Shown in pieces: positions 56,187 to 64,000 of a stretch of 64,000 nt of DNA; the stretch's first letter is position 1, and every line of letters starts with the position of its first letter. Below the pieces are notes generated by a model. That model had not been told where the DNA came from, did no database searches, and saw nothing but the letters and a program-made list of their open reading frames with translations. This DNA is from Massilia sp. Root351 (lineage in GTDB: Bacteria; Pseudomonadota; Gammaproteobacteria; Burkholderiales; Burkholderiaceae_D), in assembly GCF_001425045.1 (NCBI RefSeq), contig NZ_LMDJ01000031.1, forward strand, positions 341,231-405,230, written 5' to 3'. The position numbers and the translations under genes were made by a program.

Positions 56187-57605
56187 ATGAGCAATCTCGT
56201 TCTCATCAAGGACGCCCACAGTATCCTGACCGGCGCTGGCGGCGAAGCGGCCCGCAGCGCCGCCAGCGATGTGCGCATCGCCGACGGCGTTATCACTCAG
56301 ATGGGCAACGGCTTGCGGCCGCAGCCCGGAGAGCGGGTGCTGAACGCGCGCGACTGCGTGATCTATCCCGGCTGGGTGAATACGCACCACCATTTGTTCC
56401 AGTCATTGCTGAAGGGCGTCCCGGCGGGCATCAACCTGACGCTCAGCCCATGGCTGCAGGCGGTGCCTTTCATTTACCGGCGCGCCTTCAACGAGGAGCG
56501 GCTGCGGCTGGCGGCGCGCATTGGCATCGTGGAGCTGATGCTGTCCGGCTGCACCACCATCGCCGACCACCACTACATCTACTATCCGAACATGGGCTAC
56601 GACGCTTCCGCCGCGCTGTTCGAGGAGGCGGACAAGCTGGGTGTGCGTTTCATGCTGCAGCGCGGCGGCGGGACCGTCACCCGCAAGCTGGAGGCCGACC
56701 GCAGCACCTACGTGGAGCCGGAAACATTGGACGGCATGCTGGCCGACGTGGAACGCGTCGCCAGCCGCTACCACCAGGGCGGGCCGAGGCCGCGCACCAG
56801 GGTGGCGCTGGCGCCGACCACCGCCACGGTGTCCGTGGCGCGCGGCGAGTTGCGCGAAGTGGCGCGCGCGGCGCGCCGCATGAAGCTGCCGCTGCACACG
56901 CACATGTCGGAAACGGTGAGCTTCCTCGAGCACTGCCGCGCGGAGTTCGGCTGCCTGCCGATCGAATTCCTGGCCGAGCACGAATGGCTGGGGCCGGACG
57001 TGTCGCTGGCCCACCTGACGCACCTGGCCGACGCCGAACTGCGCCTGCTGGCGCAATCGGGCACCGGCATGGCGCACTGCCCGCAGAGCAACGCGCGCCT
57101 GGCGGACGGCGTGGCGCGGGCGCCGGACTTGCACCGCCTGGGCGGGGCGGTCTCCATCGGCGTGGACGGCGCCGCGTCCAACGAAGCTGCCGACATGCTG
57201 AGCGAGGTGCACTTCTGCTGGCTGATGCACCGGGCCCATGCGGGGGCCGCCACCCGGCCCCGGCCGCAAGGCGGCGGCGAGGCGGGCGCGGACAGCGTCT
57301 CGGTGGAGCAGGTGGTGAACTGGGCCAGCGAGGGCGGGGCGCGCATGCTGGGCTTCGACGGCGTGGGCACGCTGCAGGTGGGGCAGGCCGCCGACCTGGC
57401 CGTGTACGACCTGGATTCGCCGCGCTACTTCGGCCTGCACGACATGGCGATAGGACCGGTGGTGGCTGCCGGCCGTCCGCGGCTGAAATGGCTGCTGGCA
57501 GGCGGCCGGGTGCTGGTGGAGGACGACGCGATTCCGGGCATGGACATGGCGGCGCTGCGCGCCGAAGCCAGCGCCGACGTGCTGCGCCTGATGCAGCAGG
57601 TGTGA
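56187..57605 (+). CDS. 8-oxoguanine deaminase-like amidohydrolase (COG0402)
   Basis: 472 residues, cog0402 deaminase. Zinc ligands: HxH in NTHHHLFQSLLKG, His in LPLHTHMSET, His in LAHLTHL and Asp in IGVDGAASNE, with SGCTTIADHHY as in the 8-oxoguanine / isoxanthopterin / hydroxyatrazine group. Would replace a ring amino group by oxo, releasing ammonia. Nine bases after the BMP receptor, so transporter and deaminase share the ligand class. A ~15-residue insertion near residue 355 (RPRPQGGGEAGADS) is Pro/Gly-rich. Substrate not proven. Confidence 0.88.
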   Translation: MSNLVLIKDAHSILTGAGGEAARSAASDVRIADGVITQMGNGLRPQPGERVLNARDCVIYPGWVNTHHHLFQSLLKGVPAGINLTLSPWLQAVPFIYRRAFNEERLRLAARIGIVELMLSGCTTIADHHYIYYPNMGYDASAALFEEADKLGVRFMLQRGGGTVTRKLEADRSTYVEPETLDGMLADVERVASRYHQGGPRPRTRVALAPTTATVSVARGELREVARAARRMKLPLHTHMSETVSFLEHCRAEFGCLPIEFLAEHEWLGPDVSLAHLTHLADAELRLLAQSGTGMAHCPQSNARLADGVARAPDLHRLGGAVSIGVDGAASNEAADMLSEVHFCWLMHRAHAGAATRPRPQGGGEAGADSVSVEQVVNWASEGGARMLGFDGVGTLQVGQAADLAVYDLDSPRYFGLHDMAIGPVVAAGRPRLKWLLAGGRVLVEDDAIPGMDMAALRAEASADVLRLMQQV

Positions 57606-57633
57606 TGGAAGTGTGGCGTGCATCAAAATTCCG

Positions 57634-57663
57634 TTGACAGCATAAAGCGAATAACGGTATAAA
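57634..57663 (+). promoter_or_regulatory. near-consensus sigma-70 promoter
   Basis: TTGACA (57634-57639), 18 bases, then TATAAA (57658-57663). This is the best consensus promoter in the window, placed about 210 bases before the amidohydrolase pair. It separates that unit from the BMP operon. Confidence 0.65.
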
Positions 57664-57669
57664 TAGTTT

Positions 57670-57871
57670 TAGTAAGTGGGTAGAAGCGTTCAACTGGATT
57701 CCGCAGCGGTGCAATGCCGGCGCGGGGGACAGTGGGAGATTGCCTGCTGGCGGAGTACCCGTCAGTGGCCATTTGTCCTTCGCAAACGCGCCCCTGACAG
57801 TCCTCCAGATAAGCGAGGCGCACAGAGCAAGTGCGCTATCCCAACCTGAAGTATTGTGAGGAGATAACCCC
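57670..57871 (+). other. about 200-base untranslated leader
   Basis: No credible gene. A small perfect hairpin, GCGCAC (57818-57823) with GTGCGC (57831-57836), lies 35 bases before the start codon; GGAGA then serves as ribosome-binding site. The length exceeds what a simple promoter needs; I recognise no known riboswitch. Confidence 0.4.
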
Positions 57872-58792
57872 ATGATCATCGACACCAGCTGCTACCCGAC
57901 CAACCTGGTCGACCTGGCCTGGCGCCACGATGGCGACCCATTCACCGGCGAACGGCTGATCCAGATGATGGATGGCCCCTACATGGTGAACGGCAAACCA
58001 CGCCGTATCGACAAGGCCTTCATCCAGCCGCCGCAAGGCAACACCATCTACACCTACACGGACGGCGAAAAGACCGGCACCGAATCGATCGACGCCTACA
58101 TGGCCTACACGCTGGAGATGGTGCGCAAGTACCCGGACCGGCTGATCGGCTGCTTCGTCTACAACCCGCGCTGCGGCGTGCAGAACGGCGTGGAAGCCAT
58201 CGAGCGCTACGTGACGGAGTACGGCTTCAAGATGGTGCAGTTCCAGGCCAATATGCACGCCTACCGGCCCGACCGCGCGCTGGACTGGCTGCGTCCCGCG
58301 CTGGCCAAGTGCGCCGAGCTGGGTGTGCTGGTCAAGCTGCACACCGGCGACGGCCCGTACAGCATCCCCACCGAATGGGTGCCGATGATGAAGGAGTTCC
58401 CGACCGTGAACTTCATCATGGCCCACTTCGGCGTGCAGACCGGCGGCGTGTATTGCTTCGAGCCGTTCCAGCTGGCCATGGACATGCCGAACGTGTACTG
58501 CGAATCGGGCTGGTGCCTGCAGTCGCGCATCGTTGAATTCTCCAAGGTCCTGCCCAAGCACAAGATCCTGTATGGCTCGGACACGCCGCCGAACGAGCCG
58601 GGCATGTGGCTGCGCCTGCTGGAAGTGCTGTGCTTCGAGCCGCCGCAGGGCCTGAACCTGGACGAGGACACGCTGGAGGACTACCTCGGCAACAACGTGG
58701 CCCGCATGGTGGGCCTGGAAACCAGCCCGCCGCCGCGCACCGTGGCCGAAGCCGAGGAACGCCTCGGAATGAAACGTATCAACGACCGCTAA
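57872..58792 (+). CDS. amidohydrolase-2 paralog lacking the HxH motif
   Basis: 306 residues, TIM-barrel ACMSD-like family. It closely parallels the next gene (MMDGPYM.NGKPRRID..FIQPP, RPDRALDWLRPA, HTGDGPY, SDTPPNEPGMWLR), so the two arose by tandem duplication. But where the neighbour begins IIDTHLHPTNLVD this one has IIDTSCYPTNLVD: both beta-1 histidines are gone, replaced by Ser and Tyr. The later His (KLHTGDG, MAHFGVQ) and Asp (GSDTPP) ligands remain. It may be a regulatory or scaffold subunit of a heteromer, or use an altered metal site. 12 bases separate it from the partner gene. Confidence 0.87.
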   Translation: MIIDTSCYPTNLVDLAWRHDGDPFTGERLIQMMDGPYMVNGKPRRIDKAFIQPPQGNTIYTYTDGEKTGTESIDAYMAYTLEMVRKYPDRLIGCFVYNPRCGVQNGVEAIERYVTEYGFKMVQFQANMHAYRPDRALDWLRPALAKCAELGVLVKLHTGDGPYSIPTEWVPMMKEFPTVNFIMAHFGVQTGGVYCFEPFQLAMDMPNVYCESGWCLQSRIVEFSKVLPKHKILYGSDTPPNEPGMWLRLLEVLCFEPPQGLNLDEDTLEDYLGNNVARMVGLETSPPPRTVAEAEERLGMKRINDR

Positions 58793-58804
58793 CCGGAGCC
58801 ACAC

Positions 58805-59719
58805 ATGATTATCGATACCCATCTGCACCCGACCAACCTGGTAGACGAAGCGTGGCGCCATACCGGCGAGCCGTTCAACGGCGAGCGCATGCTCAAGATG
58901 ATGGACGGCCCCTACATGATCAACGGCAAGCCGCGCCGCATCGACATGGGCTTCATCCAGCCGCCCCCTGGCAACACCGGCTACCGCGACGGCAACCGCC
59001 GCGGCCGCGAAGGCATCCGCGACTACATGGCCTATATCTCGGAGCTGTGCCACAAGTATCCGGACCGCTTCATCGGCAACTTCACCTTCAACCCGCGCTG
59101 GGGGCCGGAGGAGGGCGCGCTGGAACTGGAGTACCACGTCAAGGAATACGGCTTCAAGATGCTCAAGCTGCACGCCAACATGCACGGCTACCGCCCGGAC
59201 CGTGCGCTGGACTGGCTGCGTCCGGCGATGAAGATGTGCGCCAAGTACAACATCGTGGTGCTGATCCACACCGGCGACGGCCCGTACACCATACCGACCA
59301 TGTTCTACCCCATCATCCGCGAATTCCCGATGGTGAACTTCATCATCGGCCACTTCGGCATCCAGACCGGCGGCAACTACTCGTTCGAAGCTTTCTGGAT
59401 GGCGATGGATACGCCGAACGTGGTGTGCGAGTCCGGCTGGTGCTTCCAGTCGCGCATCGTGGAATTTGCCAAGCAGCTGCCGCGCAACAAGATCGTGTTC
59501 GGTACCGACACGCCGCCGAATGAGCCCGGCATGTGGCTGCGCGAGCTGGAAGTGCTGTGCTCCCAGCCGCCGCACGGCATGGGGCTGGACGAGGACGGGC
59601 TGGAGGACTACATGGGCAACAACATCGCCCGTCTTTGCGGCATCAAGACCACGCCGCCGCCGCGCACCCTGGAGGAGGCGCAACTGCGCCTGACCGACAC
59701 TTACGCCGGCGTCAAGTAG
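58805..59719 (+). CDS. amidohydrolase-2 (ACMSD-like) enzyme
   Basis: 304 residues with an intact metal site: HxH in IIDTHLHPTN, His in VLIHTGDGPY, His in IIGHFGIQTGG and Asp in FGTDTPPNE. Members of this group hydrolyse or decarboxylate aromatic and heterocyclic acids without prenyl-FMN. It is preceded by the degenerate paralog and followed after 82 bases by UbiD, so it likely acts on a product or precursor of the UbiD reaction. Confidence 0.9.
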   Translation: MIIDTHLHPTNLVDEAWRHTGEPFNGERMLKMMDGPYMINGKPRRIDMGFIQPPPGNTGYRDGNRRGREGIRDYMAYISELCHKYPDRFIGNFTFNPRWGPEEGALELEYHVKEYGFKMLKLHANMHGYRPDRALDWLRPAMKMCAKYNIVVLIHTGDGPYTIPTMFYPIIREFPMVNFIIGHFGIQTGGNYSFEAFWMAMDTPNVVCESGWCFQSRIVEFAKQLPRNKIVFGTDTPPNEPGMWLRELEVLCSQPPHGMGLDEDGLEDYMGNNIARLCGIKTTPPPRTLEEAQLRLTDTYAGVK

Positions 59720-59801
59720 CAAGCGGTAGCGGCGGCGCGCTCCCGTATGGGCGCTCCGCCGCTCCGCTGCATTATCCGCGCATCAACTGAAAAGGGCAGA
59801 C

Positions 59802-61181
59802 ATGATCTCGCAAGACTTCCATCAATTCCTGCGCCAGTACCGCGAACTGCACCCCGAGGATGTGCTGGCGGTGCGCGAGGAGCTCGAGAGCGGGCAGGAC
59901 GCAACCGCGCTGGTGTGGCAGCTGGCGGCGCAGAACCGCCATCCGCTGCTGGTGTGCGAGCGCGTGCGCGGCATCGACACGCCGCTGGTAACGAATATTT
60001 TTGCCTCGCGCGAGCGCGTGGGGCGCATGCTGGGCGTGGCGCCGGCCGGCATCCACACCGAGTACCAGGCGCGCAGCCGCAGGCTGGTGGCGCCGCGCCT
60101 GGTGGCGCACGGTCCGGTGCTGGACAGCGTGGTGCAGGAAGGTGTGGGAGCGGGCCGCGTCGACCTGCGCACGCTGCCCATCATCCAGCACTTCGCCACC
60201 GACCGTGGTCCCTACATTACCAACGCCATCCTGGTTGCCGAACATCCCGACACCGGCGTGGGCAACATGAGCTTCCACCGTTCCACGCTGCACTCGGCGA
60301 ACGAGATCGCCACCAGCCTGCATTCGCGCGGCCACTTGTGGCGCCTGCTGCAGATCGCGCGCGAGCGCGGCCAGCCGCTGCCGGTGGCGATGGTGATCGG
60401 CGCCCATCCGCTGTTCATGCTGGCCGGCGCCGCGCGCCTGCCGTTCGGCGTGGACGAGCGCCACGTGGCAGGGGGCCTGCTGGGCGCTCCGCTGGACGTG
60501 GTGCGCACGCCCAAGTACGGCCTTGCCGTTCCGGCCTACGCCGAATTCGTGCTGGAAGGCGTGATCGACCCGGAAGCGCAAGTGCCGGAAGGCCCGTTCG
60601 GCGAATTCAGCGGCTACTCGTCGGACCGTTCCACCAACAACCTGCTGCGCGTGCACTCCGTGCTGCGGCGGCGCGACGCGGTGCTGGTCGATGTCGTCGG
60701 CGGCAATTCGGCCGAGCACCTGAACCTGGGCCGTATTCCGCGCGAGTCCGAGATGGTGGAAAAGCTGCGCGAGCGCTTCCCGAGCGTGACCGCCGTGCAC
60801 TATCCCAGTTCGGGCACGCACTTCCACGCCTACGTGGCGGTGAAGCAGATGCGTCCCGGCGAGGCGCGCCAGATCATGCTTGGCTTGCTGGGCTGGGACC
60901 CCTACCTGAAAACCGTGGTGGCGGTGGACGAGGACGTGGACGTCACGCGCGACGAGGAGGTGCTGTGGGCGATGGCCACGCACGTGCAGCCGCACCGCGA
61001 CGTGCTGGTCGTGGACGGCCTGCCGGGCAGCGCGCTCGATCCGTCCGCGTCCGGCATCGGCACCACTTCGCGCATGGGCGTGGACGCCACGCGCGGGCCG
61101 GATTTCGACGGCATCCGCGCGCGCATCGCGCCGGAGGCGCTGGCGCGCGCCAGCGCCATCCTGGCGCGCGCAATGGTGTAG
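59802..61181 (+). CDS. ubiD: UbiD-family decarboxylase
   Basis: 459 residues, prenyl-FMN-dependent (de)carboxylase of (hetero)aromatic or alpha,beta-unsaturated acids. Visible UbiD features: DRGPYITNAILVAEHPDTG, MSFHRSTLHSANE, GAHPLFMLAGAARLP and the catalytic Glu region EGPFGEFSGY (about residue 268). It is slightly shorter than the E. coli ubiquinone enzyme (497) and set among catabolic genes, so a degradative role is more likely. The cofactor would come from the UbiX encoded at 49611. Start ATG follows AAAGGGC. Confidence 0.92.
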   Translation: MISQDFHQFLRQYRELHPEDVLAVREELESGQDATALVWQLAAQNRHPLLVCERVRGIDTPLVTNIFASRERVGRMLGVAPAGIHTEYQARSRRLVAPRLVAHGPVLDSVVQEGVGAGRVDLRTLPIIQHFATDRGPYITNAILVAEHPDTGVGNMSFHRSTLHSANEIATSLHSRGHLWRLLQIARERGQPLPVAMVIGAHPLFMLAGAARLPFGVDERHVAGGLLGAPLDVVRTPKYGLAVPAYAEFVLEGVIDPEAQVPEGPFGEFSGYSSDRSTNNLLRVHSVLRRRDAVLVDVVGGNSAEHLNLGRIPRESEMVEKLRERFPSVTAVHYPSSGTHFHAYVAVKQMRPGEARQIMLGLLGWDPYLKTVVAVDEDVDVTRDEEVLWAMATHVQPHRDVLVVDGLPGSALDPSASGIGTTSRMGVDATRGPDFDGIRARIAPEALARASAILARAMV

Positions 61182-61238
61182 CCAAAGTTGCAAGCTATGG
61201 GGTAGGATGCTGCCAACAAAACATATTTGAGGTGCAGC

Positions 61239-61772
61239 ATGATTTCACTAAAACTGCTGGCCGCCGCCGGCCTGGTGGCAGTCTCCACGCTGGCGCTGGC
61301 CGCCGCCCCGGCCGCAGCCCCCGCAAGCACGGCGGCGCCCAGCGCCATGCAGGTCAAGGCAGCGTACGACCTGATGGCTGCGATGCAGGCGGAAAAGCTG
61401 ACCCGTACCGTGGCCGGCGGCAGCCGCTTCGCCAACGAGCAGCAGCGCTCGGCCTTCATGGCCAAGCTCGATAAAGTGCCCGCAACGGAAGTCTACAGCC
61501 GCCTGTCCGCGCCGGTGGCCAAGCTGGTTTCGGCCGAGACGGCGGTCGAGATGACGCGCTTCTACCAGTCCACGTATGGCCAGAAAGTACTGCAGAAGAC
61601 CTACAACGGCGGCCCGAGCATGTACGACTTAGCGCCCAAGCCGACGCCCGCCGAAAAGGCGGAGCTGGCCAAGCCGGCCTACATCAAGGCCGACAAGGAA
61701 TTCCAGGCCGCAAAATCCGCCATCCGCCACGAAGTATTCGTGCTGGTGAGCCAGCTGGCGAAAGCGAAGTAA
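61239..61772 (+). CDS. DUF2059-like exported protein
   Basis: 177 residues. The signal peptide (about 1-22, ending LALA-A) is followed by an Ala/Pro linker. The helical domain, with AYDLMAAMQAEKL and AETAVEMTRFYQSTYGQKVLQKTYNGG, resembles DUF2059 proteins (a helical periplasmic domain). The ATG at 61239 has GAGGTGC upstream; an upstream TTG is not supported. Function unknown. Not tightly linked to UbiD (57 bases) and probably a separate unit; a 15-base motif at 61204-61218 also occurs near 4770. Confidence 0.75.
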   Translation: MISLKLLAAAGLVAVSTLALAAAPAAAPASTAAPSAMQVKAAYDLMAAMQAEKLTRTVAGGSRFANEQQRSAFMAKLDKVPATEVYSRLSAPVAKLVSAETAVEMTRFYQSTYGQKVLQKTYNGGPSMYDLAPKPTPAEKAELAKPAYIKADKEFQAAKSAIRHEVFVLVSQLAKAK

Positions 61773-61826
61773 GGCGGAATTGGGCTAGCATGTGCCCATG
61801 ACCGACTCTAATCCGTGGAGGTTGCG

Positions 61827-62447
61827 ATGAAGATATACCTGGTTGTTCTGAATACCCTGGCCGATTGGGAAATCGGTTATTTGACGGCGGAGCTGCACAG
61901 CAAGCGCATGATGGCCGCCCCCGGCGTGGCATGCGAGATCGTGAAAGTGGGCCTGACCCCGGCGCCCATCGCCACCATGGGCGGCATCAGCATCACGCCC
62001 GACATCACCTTCGACGCGGTGCGCATGGAGGCGGATGATTTGCTGCTGATGCCGGGCGCGGACTCGTGGCAGGAACCGCCAACCGCACCATTGCTGGCCT
62101 TCGCCAAGGACATGGTGGTGCGCGGCCACCGCGTTGCCGCCATCTGCGGGGCCACCATCGGCCTGGCGCAGGCCGGCGCCCTGGACGACAGGCAGCACAC
62201 CAGCAACGACAAGGGCTACCTCAAGACCGTCTGCCCCGGCTACACCGGCGAGCAGCGCTACGTCGACTCGCCAGCGGTACGCGACGGTAACCTGATCACC
62301 GCGTCCGGCCTGGCGCCGCTGGAGTTTTCGTATGAAGTGATGAAGATGCTGGGCCTGTTCCGGCCCGCCACGGTGGACGCCTGGTTCAAGCTGTATTCCA
62401 CCCGCGAGCCGCAGTACTACGAAGCCTTGATGGCGTCGATGGGCTAA
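61827..62447 (+). CDS. DJ-1/PfpI family protein
   Basis: 206 residues of the type 1 glutamine-amidotransferase-like / PfpI superfamily (YdeA-like). The nucleophile Cys is in AAICGATIGLAQAG; the N-terminal strand has VVLNTLADWEIGYLTAEL. ATG chosen after GTGGAGG; a GTG 12 bases earlier is less likely. Possible glyoxalase-III, protease or chaperone-type activity cannot be separated by sequence. Converges with the enoyl-CoA hydratase gene, 4-base overlap. Confidence 0.85.
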   Translation: MKIYLVVLNTLADWEIGYLTAELHSKRMMAAPGVACEIVKVGLTPAPIATMGGISITPDITFDAVRMEADDLLLMPGADSWQEPPTAPLLAFAKDMVVRGHRVAAICGATIGLAQAGALDDRQHTSNDKGYLKTVCPGYTGEQRYVDSPAVRDGNLITASGLAPLEFSYEVMKMLGLFRPATVDAWFKLYSTREPQYYEALMASMG

Positions 62448-63283
62448 GAGGCTGCGCGCCAGGCCGGCTGGCGTTTTTCCAGGAAGGCGTCGATGCCCTC
62501 GCCGGCGTCCTCTTCCATCATGTTGCGCGCCATGACGTCGCTGGCGTAGTCATAGGCGTCGCCCAGCGGCATCTGCCGCTGGCGGTAGAACATGGCTTTG
62601 CCGTGGCGTATGGCTGCCGGGCTCTTGCCGACGATGTCGGCCACCTTGCGCGCCACGGCCGCGTCCAGCGCATCGTCGGGAACGGCGTCGTTGATCAGGC
62701 CGAAGTCCGCCGCCGTGGCGGCGTCGATGAAGCGCCCGGTCGCGAGCATGTCGAAGGCGCGCTTGGACGACACGTTGCGCGACAAGGCCACCGCCGGCGT
62801 GGCGCAGAACAGGCCGACGTTGATGCCCGAGACGGCAAAGCGCGCACTGCTGGCGGCAATCGCCAGGTCGCAGCTGGCGACCAGCTGGCAGCCCGCCGCC
62901 GTGGCAATGCCGTGCACCCGGGCGAGGACCGGCACCGGCAAGGCCTGGATCGCTTGCATCACCCGGCCGCAGCGGGCGAACAGCGCCTGGTAGTAATCCA
63001 GGCTGGGTTGCGCGCGCATTTCACGCAAGTCGTGCCCGGCGCAGAAAGCCTTGCCTTCGCCGGCCAGGACCACGCAGCGCACGGCCGCGTCCGTGGCCAC
63101 CGCATCCAGCGCGTTCTGGAGGGCGTCCAGCATGGCTTCGGACAGCGCGTTGAACTGCGAGGGCCGGTTCATGCGCAGCGTGACAACGCCGTCGCGGTCT
63201 TCCCGCAGCAGCAAAGGGGTTTGTTCGGTCTGCATATTGGTCTCCATGTTGTTTTCCATGTCTGTTTCCATGTCTGTTTCCAT
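62444..63283 (-). CDS. enoyl-CoA hydratase/isomerase family protein
   Basis: About 279 residues. Crotonase-fold motifs: NRPSQFNALSEAMLDAL, the oxyanion region AGEGKAFCAGHDLREM and HGIATAAGCQLVASCDLAIA, with NVGLFCATPAVALSRNV near the active site. Closest in style to ECHDC3-like proteins. The start is uncertain: in-frame ATGs occur every 12 bases at 63283, 63271, 63259, 63247 and 63235, encoding repeats of Met-Glu-Thr-Asp/Asn, and another at 63313. I chose 63283 because GGAG lies just upstream. It follows trxB in the same direction. Confidence 0.85.
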   Translation of the reverse strand: METDMETDMENNMETNMQTEQTPLLLREDRDGVVTLRMNRPSQFNALSEAMLDALQNALDAVATDAAVRCVVLAGEGKAFCAGHDLREMRAQPSLDYYQALFARCGRVMQAIQALPVPVLARVHGIATAAGCQLVASCDLAIAASSARFAVSGINVGLFCATPAVALSRNVSSKRAFDMLATGRFIDAATAADFGLINDAVPDDALDAAVARKVADIVGKSPAAIRHGKAMFYRQRQMPLGDAYDYASDVMARNMMEEDAGEGIDAFLEKRQPAWRAAS

Positions 63284-63350
63284 GTGCTCCGCGCTGTCAA
63301 ATTGTACAGACATTGCGGAGCACAGGGGAGAGCACGCAGCCTTGCCGGAC

Positions 63351-64000
63351 TTACTGCTCCAGGTAGCGCTGGGCATCCAGCGCCGCCATGCAGCCGGTGC
63401 CGGCGCTGGTGATGGCCTGGCGGTAGATGTGGTCCTGCACGTCGCCGGCGGCGAACACGCCCGGCGCGGAGGTGGCGCTGGCCATGCCTTCGGTGCCAAT
63501 GCGGGTCTTGATGTAGCCGTTGTGCATGTCCAGCTGGCCTTCGAAGATGCCGGTGTTGGGCTTGTGGCCGATGGCCACGAACAGGCCGTGCACGCTGATC
63601 TTGGTCTTGGCGCCGCCGGCGGTGGCCGCCAGCGTCAGGCCGGTCACGCCGCCCTGGTCGCCGGTCACCTCTTCCAGCGTGTGGTTCAGCTTCAGCTCGA
63701 TCTTGCCTTCGCCAACCTTGGCCATCAGGCGGTCGATCAGGATGGCTTCGGCGCGGAACTTGTCGCGGCGGTGCACCAGGGTGACCTTGGTGGCGATGTT
63801 GGACAAGTACAGCGCTTCCTCGACGGCGGTGTTGCCGCCGCCGATGACGGCCACTTCCTGGCCACGGTAGAAGAAGCCGTCGCAGGTGGCGCAGGCGGAT
63901 ACCCCGCGCCCCATGAATTCCTGTTCGGACGGCAGTCCCAGGTACTGGGCCGACGCGCCGGTGGCGATGATCAACCAAGCGCCTGGCGCAGGAGCTGGTG
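63351..64000 (-). CDS. trxB: thioredoxin reductase (3' part, continues beyond the window)
   Basis: The last ~215 residues of the FAD/NADPH enzyme that reduces thioredoxin. Seen: IIATGASAQYLGLPSE, the redox-active CATC in SACATCDGFFY, the NADPH-binding GGGNTAVEEALYL with HRRDKFRA, and the FAD-binding GVFAAGDVQD. The reading frame is open to the window end, where the N-terminal FAD domain would lie. It ends 68 bases before the hydratase start chosen here. Confidence 0.95.
   Translation of the reverse strand, partial: PAPAPGAWLIIATGASAQYLGLPSEQEFMGRGVSACATCDGFFYRGQEVAVIGGGNTAVEEALYLSNIATKVTLVHRRDKFRAEAILIDRLMAKVGEGKIELKLNHTLEEVTGDQGGVTGLTLAATAGGAKTKISVHGLFVAIGHKPNTGIFEGQLDMHNGYIKTRIGTEGMASATSAPGVFAAGDVQDHIYRQAITSAGTGCMAALDAQRYLEQ

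Noticed and set aside
57623..57823. Small minus-strand open frame in the leader before the amidohydrolase pair
   Set aside because: No ribosome-binding site or family resemblance, and it is antisense to the predicted promoter and leader.

Overview
The window is about 66% GC with dense operons, Gram-negative porins, PEP-CTERM surface proteins, Tat substrates and a catabolic gene style typical of Burkholderiales. An Oxalobacteraceae member (Massilia/Duganella-like) is the best guess. This is inferred from gene content; no rRNA or tRNA gene is present. Nearly all of the window is coding.

Layout. 1-6 kb: an amidohydrolase, a sigma-54 activator, a biodegradative arginine/lysine decarboxylase, a DUF4337 membrane protein and folA. 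6-8 kb: two PEP-CTERM proteins. 8-15 kb: carA, a carB with an extra C-terminal domain, and a chemoreceptor. 15-27.5 kb: catabolic cluster 1, with a porin, three VOC-fold proteins, a 2-hydroxyacid dehydrogenase, a FAH-family hydrolase, a NMT1/THI5-like ABC importer, an alpha/beta hydrolase, a DapA-family lyase, a 2-aminomuconate-deaminase-like RidA protein, a RutE-like reductase, a TauE exporter, and GntR and LysR regulators. 27.6-42.7 kb: cluster 2, a complete lower kynurenine/3-hydroxyanthranilate meta-cleavage pathway (3-hydroxyanthranilate to pyruvate and acetyl-CoA) with an amino-acid permease, kynureninase, porin, secreted LVIVD-repeat protein and chemoreceptor. 42.8-46 kb: two double-length PEP-CTERM proteins. 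45.9-61.2 kb: cluster 3, with a LysR regulator, a two-subunit molybdenum hydroxylase, UbiX, a CobW GTPase, a BMP-type (nucleoside/purine-like) ABC importer, an 8-oxoguanine/isoxanthopterin-deaminase-like amidohydrolase, a tandem pair of amidohydrolase-2 proteins and a UbiD decarboxylase. 61.2-64 kb: a DUF2059 protein, a DJ-1/PfpI protein, an enoyl-CoA hydratase and the 3' part of trxB.

How the genes work together. Cluster 2 can be read step by step: kynureninase, 3HAO, ACMSD, aminomuconate semialdehyde dehydrogenase, aminomuconate deaminase, oxalocrotonate decarboxylase, oxopentenoate hydratase, aldolase and acylating acetaldehyde dehydrogenase. Clusters 1 and 3 look like two further routes for nitrogen-containing (hetero)aromatics whose substrates I cannot assign from sequence alone. 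Repeated promoter elements suggest local regulons: GTATAC palindromes in cluster 1 and an AATTATTCATT box in cluster 2.

The most unusual items are (i) two adjacent genes that each encode signal peptide + domain + PEP-CTERM + second signal-like segment + domain + PEP-CTERM in one reading frame, (ii) CarB fused to a nucleoside-2-deoxyribosyltransferase-like domain, (iii) a tandem amidohydrolase pair in which only one copy keeps the HxH metal motif, and (iv) the cluster 3 Mo-hydroxylase / deaminase / UbiD-UbiX assemblage.
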